Assembly: GCA_963575745.1 (NCBI GenBank)
Contig: CAUYUJ010019950.1
Coordinates: 1 to 64,000, forward strand
Reading direction: 5' to 3'
Source: Prorocentrum cordatum
Taxonomy: Eukaryota; Sar; Dinophyceae; Prorocentrales; Prorocentraceae
DNA: 64,000 nt
Shown here: one piece after another, positions 57,880 to 64,000 of the stretch
How the letters are laid out: the number at the start of each line of letters is the position of its first letter
Numbering within the stretch: position 1 is the stretch's first letter
Notes under the pieces: generated by a model
The model's input: only the letters and a program-made list of their open reading frames with translations
Databases searched by the model: none
What the model was told of the DNA's origin: nothing
Made by a program: the position numbers and the translations under genes

Positions 57880-60800
57880 GGGAAATAAAAAAAAACAAAA
57901 CAAAAAAAATGTATTTTCTCCACCGGTGTGCTGGGCTTTTATGTGTAGCGATTCAAAGATCAATGGCGCGTTCTATTCTGACTCCGGCCGCCGCACTGCC
58001 GCGCACGCAGCTCAAGCTAAATTGCCCGCTCACTGAATGCAGCTCTTCCCCTCCTCCTCTTTCTCCTCCTCCTCCTCCTCTTCCGTTGGTGCTGGTTCGG
58101 TTGCCTGCTGCGCCGCATTTCACTTATGCCAGGTTTACGGGCATGACCCTGCCCTGCATCGCTTCGTGTCCGATGCAAACGGAAAAAAAGTTTTCGCAAT
58201 CCACCGGCGTTCTCTTCAGACAAGAGTGGTGAAGAAGGGTATCATTATTACTGCCTTTGAGTCCCCGCGCCGATAGAGGAACCGAAGTTGGTTGTATAGC
58301 CGCCGCAATCGTCACAACCACGTTATGCGTAATAGCAGTGGCACACGCAATATGCACACCAAACGGGTTATTGCATACACACCCAATGTCCGTCAACTAT
58401 TGCCCAAACCTAGGGACACCCGCTTAAGCAACGGTATGTCCATGATCCGGCACAATAATTCGGCTTCGGATATTATCTCCGTATTCGCCATATATTGTAA
58501 ACCCGGTCGTCTGTATTCTCGTATGTACTGCAATAATTCGGCCTTCTCCTTGTCCATGGTTGTTTTGGTCCGGCGGCACCCGCAATTGCCCGAACATTAA
58601 GCGATAATCGTAGTCAGCATTACCCCGATCAATATGCCCACAAGCAACCATCCGTATCCCAATACGATAAGCCCGAAACCTAGTGGTATTGCGGGTTGTC
58701 GCCCGCGCACACCGACCCAACATGTACCGTTATATGTCGAAGTGCTCCCTGATGCTTACACTGCTCATTGCCTTGCGGTGGAGCCCGCCTGAGTCGTGGT
58801 GCCCCAGGTTCATGCCGAGCAAGATCGCACATCGATTGCACCAACTGCCTGCGCTGCCCATTGGGCTGCCACTTGTCCCAACCATGCCATTGTAGGCGTC
58901 GTCACACGCAGCCGCAAGCGAGAAGAGAAGATCAATTTAAATAGGGAGTGAAACAATGTTGATGGTGAGTGCAGAGCGAGGGGATGTAAGGAGAAGGGAA
59001 AATGGAGCCCTGGAGCGCTATTTTTATTTATTTTGGTACTTGTCCGTCTCCTTCTTTTTTCTCCCCACTCATTTTTTATGGTGTTCTCTCTCTCTCTCTC
59101 TCTTTCTCTCTTTTTTCTTGTTATTGTTTTCTGTGTTCTTTCTTCGCTTATACATGCCATGGCAGTGTTCGTTCTACGCATCAAAAAAAATATTTTTTAA
59201 CCAACTGAAATCAATGGCTCCCGTGAAATCATTGTTCTGTGAACCATTCGCATTGTAATTCCGTCGCTTTGATATTTTTGTGGGGAAAGACAATTCTGAT
59301 GTAGCAATATCACATTCATGCGCCGACCCTGCCGTCTCACATTCATGTTTCGTACTCTTGTCTTACCATTCGCTTGTGCACGATGCATGTGGTTTCAGCG
59401 CCAACGAATTTAATTACAATTATGCAATTCTTTATTTCTATGAATCGTTTATGCCATGGTTGCGCAAATACTCCACCACCTTGGCCAAAAATGTGCTTTG
59501 TCCTTGGGCCTTTGCTTGAGAAATGAAGGGATGGTATTTCCGATATTTTCGCGCGTGCAATAAGAAAGGAAGACAAAGAGAAAAAGAGAAGATAATCACC
59601 CTAACGTCATAGTCCGAATCGAGGTTGCGGGACCTTTGCACTTCCTGCGCAAACATTGTACGCATCTTCCGCCGTAGACAATTGACAAAAAAAAACACCG
59701 GTTTTCCATTTGCAGCCGACTCCTCTTTTCGCTCCTCTTCCTCTCCCACCTCCACCTCCTCCTCCTCCTCATCCTTCTCTTTTTCCTCGCTCCTCCGTCC
59801 TTTGTCCTCCTCTTTTTTTGCCTGATCCTCATGATTTTCTTTCTTTTACTCGATTTGTTGCTGCTCCTCCTCCTTCTAGACTCAACAGAAATTTTGTGAA
59901 CGTCGCGCCCGCTGATTTTTTTCTAACACACTTCAACATGTATTATGTTTATCACCGCGGGTCTGATCGCAATTATAAAAAAGAGGCACGACATCGAAAC
60001 TGATGACGGGAGACATAATCATTTGTCGAAATGAATTTTGCTACCGCCGCCAACATATTGTAAATATTTTTGTTGTCGTCGAGCAGAGCGTTGCCGTCTT
60101 TTTTTTTTTTTTCGGTTTCGGTTTCGGTTTAAATGTTGCTTTGGCGTTCTGTTCGGGAACCAATTTCCGTATCTCTTCTGGAAATAACGAATTTCGTGGC
60201 TACGCGTAAAATCGTGGAAAAACAGGTGGGCGCAGAAATGGGGGAGGAATCATATAAACGCAATATCAATCAATCTATTGGCCACAACATTGTTTAGGAA
60301 ATTACCGATTCCGTGGTCGGCAGTTGCCGATTCCGTGGTTGGTGGTTGCCGATTCCGCGATGAACGGTTGCTGATTCTGTGGTTGGCGGTTGCGAATTCC
60401 GTGGTTGGCGGTTGCCGGTTCCCTTGTTCGGGGTTGCAGATTCCGTTGTTGAAATTGCCGATTCCTTCATTGGGTTACCGATTCCGTTGTTCAAGTGTTG
60501 ATTCCGCGGCCGCCAGCGAACCGGCACTTGGCGCGGGCAAAACGCAAATGCTCGAGCAAAGCGGTTCCGTGGTATCGCAAATACTCGTTTTTTTTTGCAT
60601 TATTGGGAACCCGGCCGGCCTCTGGCATTCACGAACACCGCTCGGCTAACTTGTTTTTCAGAATTCTACATCTAGAATAATCATGAAATATGATAATAGG
60701 AAATGGAGTTCTTGAACAAATGCACGGGGAAAGACGCCGGTCAACAACATATGGCACAAAACAACCAAAACGACATATACTAAACGAGAAAAATACCGTT

Positions 60801-61244
60801 CTTTGCCTTGGAAGGTGGGCGCCACGATTCCCGGCCTGAGCCACCTGTTGACCTGGCGAACCTCATTCTTTCTTTCTCCTCAACACCCATCACCTTCAAC
60901 TTGATCCGTAAAGAATATAACGAAAATCGAAACAAACGGAAACATAACCTCGATTTAGCGATGCACGGTGGCGCGGCGACACAGGTACAGAACAGGAAGG
61001 ACGTGGAAGGAGGAGGAAGGAAGAGGACAATCAGGGGAGGAATCACATCACTTTTAAATTGATAAACTTTGGTGCGGGTTCAAAATGCATTTAGGGAAGA
61101 TTCGTCACATGACTGGACAATACGCAACGCATAGTTTTTTCTACTCACAACAAGGCAGCGAGGGATGACGACGGTGACAGCGGTGAGACGATCGCGGACG
61201 AGGCAGCCCGAAAATCGCCTTAGACGAAGGGCCGCTCGGCGGCG
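57880..61244. other. AT-richer region, no firm gene
   Basis: Base composition shifts to clearly AT-richer with poly-A and poly-T runs (57890-57910, 60095-60115), a CT dinucleotide run (59087-59110), and TTTCGG repeats (60110-60128). Minus frames 58124-58396 and 58424-58723 (FRAYRIGIRMVACGHIDRGN, AVHTRIQTTGFTIYGEYGDN) could be decayed coding, but I cannot support a gene. Confidence 0.4.
60300..60510. repeat. 21-24-bp minisatellite
   Basis: About nine units of GATTCCGTGGTTGGCGGTTGC, some shortened. Confidence 0.85.
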
Positions 61245-61440
61245 AGAGGAGGAGGAGGAGGAGGAGGAGGAGAGGAGGAGGAGGAGGAGGAGGAGGAGGA
61301 GGAGGAGGAGGAGGAGGAGGAGGAGGAGGAAGAGGAGGAGGAGGAAGGAGGGAGGAGGAGGAGGAGGAGGAGGAGGAGGAGGAGGAGGAGGAGGAGGAGG
61401 AGGAGGAGGAGGAGGAGGAGGAGGAGGAGGAGGAGGATGG
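61245..61440. repeat. Almost pure GAG tract
   Basis: About 190 bases of uninterrupted GAG/GGA, the purest tract in the window. Confidence 0.95.
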
Positions 61441-61464
61441 TTCTCTCTATTGTTCTAGGCAGTG

Positions 61465-61955
61465 TCTGTGAAACCTGTGCCCACAGGGAATCAGCGCCTC
61501 AACTTTTCAACTGTACCACTCAGGTCCCCACTGCAGATGGAGCAAAGCTGCGGTCCATCCCCAGCGCCCCAGGTTGGCATGGGCTCGGGTGTCGCCGTCT
61601 CCCTCATCATTCGCTCGGCGTCGCCAGGGGGTTTCGCAACGTTCGCGATGGAGGCTCCCAGACTCTCGATGAGGGGGCGGGTCGTCGAGGAGGCCTCTTC
61701 CTCTGTGTGACATGCCCTGAGGCCGGCGCTTCGGAGGAGTAGACGAACGTGTTCGTTTTCAACGGGGGTATATAGGATGGGGCTTCGCACGCCCCCTTCG
61801 CGGAGGATGTCCCCAATGTCGTTGGGGGCGTGGATGCCGACAAGTTGGGGCGCTGGGGATGGACCGCAGCTTTGCTCCATCTGCAGTGGGGACCTGAGTG
61901 GTACAGTTGAGGAGTTGAGGCGCTGATTCCCGTGGGCACAGGTTTCATCCATCTG
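61465..61955. repeat. Inverted duplication, 110-bp arms
   Basis: 61465-61575 (plus) and 61845-61955 (minus) carry the same sequence, including CAACTGTACCACTCAGGTCC and GATGGAGCAAAGCTGCGGTC, separated by about 270 bases. Differences are few. The loop carries coding-like sequence on the minus strand (IHAPNDIGDILREGGVRSPI). Confidence 0.9.
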
Positions 61956-64000
61956 GTGAGGACTTCGTATGGTCTGGCGTCAATTCCTCGGGCACGGAGG
62001 ACTGGTCGTAGAAGCGGGATGTAGTGGGGCGCGAGACATAGCCAGATGGCTCTGGCGATCCAGCTTCCCGGTTCGAGCTGCGGCTGCCTTTCACTCAGCA
62101 AGCCTTTTGCCGCGCGCTGCGCGTCGGTTCCACTGATGGAGCTTCGGTCGACGCTGCTGGATTGCCTCGACCTGCCGTTGGCTTCTTCGTCTCTTTGCGC
62201 AGCATCCAGGGCTCGAATTACTGCCTCCAGGCAGGGTGTCGCCCCTGTACCCTGCCGGGGCAGGGGGCCTTGCTGGGCTGCCAGACTCCTCGCCTAGGAT
62301 CTGCCGGATATCGATATGCCAGGGCGTTGTGGTGCTGCGGGTGTTGTTTTCTGCCTCCGGTGTCGCGCATGGCCTCCCTCCGAGGTTTCCTTGCCCGCCG
62401 ATATCCCGCGTGTTTCTCCTAGTCGTCCGGGCTCTTTCTCCGTTTTCTACGGCCCTTCTGTCTCCAGTTAGTATGCCCTCCTGTAGCTGGCCCATAGGAT
62501 CCAGCCAGCCCATCACCCACTCCTGTAGCTCTGGGTGGATGTATCCTCCTGGCAGCGGGGCCTCCACCTCCCTTTCTGTCAGCTGGGAAATGGTTTGAGC
62601 GTTCCGGGCGAGTTGGGCGTGTGCGCCAACGTGTGGCTGCGTGCTCGATTGTACTGGGTGCTATCTCCGCGGCCCTGAAGACCTCTCGCAGCACGTCTCT
62701 CCCTCTGTCTGTGGAAGATTCGCAGATAAAGGGGATAAGAATTCTGCTCCATGTCATGTTGCTCGGGACGCTGTCATTGGCGACGAGGCTTCGTATCTCT
62801 AGGATCTCCTGCGAGAGCTTGATGGCGCTGTTTCTGCCTTCTGGCGAGAGCCGTGAACCGAAACCGGGCCATCGTTGCTCGATGGTCCGAGTGTCTGGGC
62901 CCGCTGGAGTGTCATTGATTTGCCTGCGAGCTGTCTGGGGTGCTGGTGACCCCCCTCTCGTGGGATCGGATTTGAAGCGTTAGCGCTAACCTCATCGCCG
63001 TTCCGCACGGGCTGTTCGGCGAGAGGTGGTCCGCAATGGGTCTCCCTTCTCGTCCCGCATTGACGACGATGGCCGCGCGCGCTACTTCCACCGTAACTGA
63101 ATCCACGCCAGGTGCGCCGGGTGGGCGTTCCTCCGTCGGGATCTGTACCACACCCAGGGCCTGCTCAAGAAAACTACATCCTATTTCAGCCCGAAGCCAG
63201 TCCGCATCGTCCGCAGAGATGGTCCTAAGACTCCCCAGGACTTTCGCCCTTATGTCATCCACGTCGATGTCGCCCGCTACGGGCTCTAGGGTGCGGCTCG
63301 GTACAGTGATGTGCTCCGCGCGCGCTAGGCACCCAGGGACCCAGTCCCGGAACTGTCGGTTCACCGAAGAATGCGATCTCGGTGCGATCTCGGATCTGCG
63401 CGGAAACTTCTAGTGCCCAGCTGTGGGAAGCACCGCAAAGTCTGGCTAGTGCACCGACCGCGGCTCTGAGGGCTGGTTCGTCGCCCAGTTCCGCGTTCGC
63501 GCTATCGACCGACCCGTGCCAAAGGTCGTTGGGGTTGTCTGCCATGTGGCACCATGCGGCAAGCAACTCGGCGACGAGCCCAGAAGGAGTGAAGCTGGTC
63601 GTCTCTGGTAGTAGGTGTGAAGGGCATGTGTGGCTTGCGATGGGCGCGTACCTGGCCCCCACCCTTGCCACTTGGAACGAGAGCTGAGGTCCCCGGGCAT
63701 CGAGTGGGTGTCCCGGGGCCATGGAAGTGTCAGGATAAATTCCGTCCAGTGCGAGACACCAGGGTGTGGCCAACCTGTGGCACACGATGCACATGGGTTC
63801 ACTGGGGTCCCGTATGAGCCACGATCCGCAGTATCCGCACCTCGTGGTGGGGTGAAAGAAGTCACCAAACATTAACTTGTGAGAAGTGGTGTTCAAGGGC
63901 CAGGGCTCACATGGTTCCTCACTGCCCTGCACCGCCACCCCGGGCATGCCTGGCGCGTGGGCGTACACCCCAAGAATGGCTGGCTTAGCCCAACCAATGG
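61577..64000 (-). pseudogene. Decayed coding locus with zinc-ribbon-like motif, continues off window
   Basis: Successive minus frames hold protein-like sequence: FFHPTTRCGYCGSWLIRD...CIVCHRLATPW (C-x2-C-x13-C-x2-C) near 63860; DNPNDLWHGSVDSANAELGD; ALEVSAQIRDRTEIAFFGE; a frame change near 63370; RDWVPGCLARAEHITVPSRT and DADWLRAEIGCSFLEQALGV; another frame change near 62915; RTIEQRWPGFGSRLSPEGRN, LVANDSVPSNMTWSRILIPF; a further change near 62600; EVEAPLPGGYIHPELQEWVM; and MPTWGAGDGPQLCSICSGDL at the 3' end. At least three frame breaks. The function is unknown; it could be a transposon polyprotein or a dead host gene. Small introns cannot be excluded. Confidence 0.5.

Overview
The window looks like nuclear DNA of a core dinoflagellate. 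No bacterial features are visible: no operons, ribosome binding sites, tRNA or rRNA. The support is a GC-rich sequence full of GAG/CTC, GAC/GTC and CAT trinucleotide tracts, host-type genes almost all on the minus strand, introns with GT, GC and possibly GA donors that share short words with their acceptors, a Tyr-Asp-Lys-Gly repeat protein pair, KRPAA-type basic tails, and protein families I recall from dinoflagellate gene sets (a Cys-rich transposase-like family, a degenerate methyltransferase-like family, and an RT plus endonuclease non-LTR retrotransposon). The species cannot be fixed from the sequence.

Layout. 0-5.2 kb: low-complexity tracts, a 33-bp palindromic satellite (1424-1717), and two divergent paralogous YDKG-repeat genes (minus 1939-3234, plus 4127-5155). 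5.2-9.3 kb: two minus-strand coding segments and a two-exon gene for a 759-residue nuclear-looking protein. 9.3-12.3 kb: hairpins, one copy of a composite dispersed repeat and long GAC tracts. 12.3-15 kb: two minus-strand genes (acidic 392 aa, 260 aa) with related upstream minisatellites. 15.7-20.4 kb: a methyltransferase-like gene and a four-exon transposase-like gene. 21.2-29.8 kb: minus-strand multi-exon genes for disordered, charged, NLS-bearing proteins; their introns are made largely of trinucleotide repeats. A palindromic TCATCGATGA cluster recurs between and inside these genes, and a 136-bp direct repeat brackets the 27.3-29.8 kb gene.

30-34.99 kb is repeat DNA: an inverted second copy of the composite repeat, a 600-bp CAT tract, a 77-bp satellite in three blocks of alternating orientation, and a GGCACC hexamer array. 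35-50.5 kb is a graveyard of one non-LTR retrotransposon family: a 3' half (copy A), an inverted 5' half (copy D), a nearly full-length decayed copy (B) split by a 1.47-kb element with terminal inverted repeats, and a further 3' fragment (B2). Copy C (minus, 51.6-54.95 kb) is a diverged relative with two small frame breaks. 55.2-61.4 kb holds a 100-bp satellite carrying a 150-bp MITE-like insertion and an AT-richer island. 61.4-64 kb holds decayed minus-strand coding sequence with a zinc-ribbon-like motif that runs off the window.

How it works together: I see no metabolic pathway. The minus-strand genes look like a one-directional cluster of nuclear, dinoflagellate-specific proteins, and most of the rest can be read as retrotransposition, DNA-transposon insertion and microsatellite growth. 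Exon joins were worked out by hand from frame and splice words and have no transcript support.
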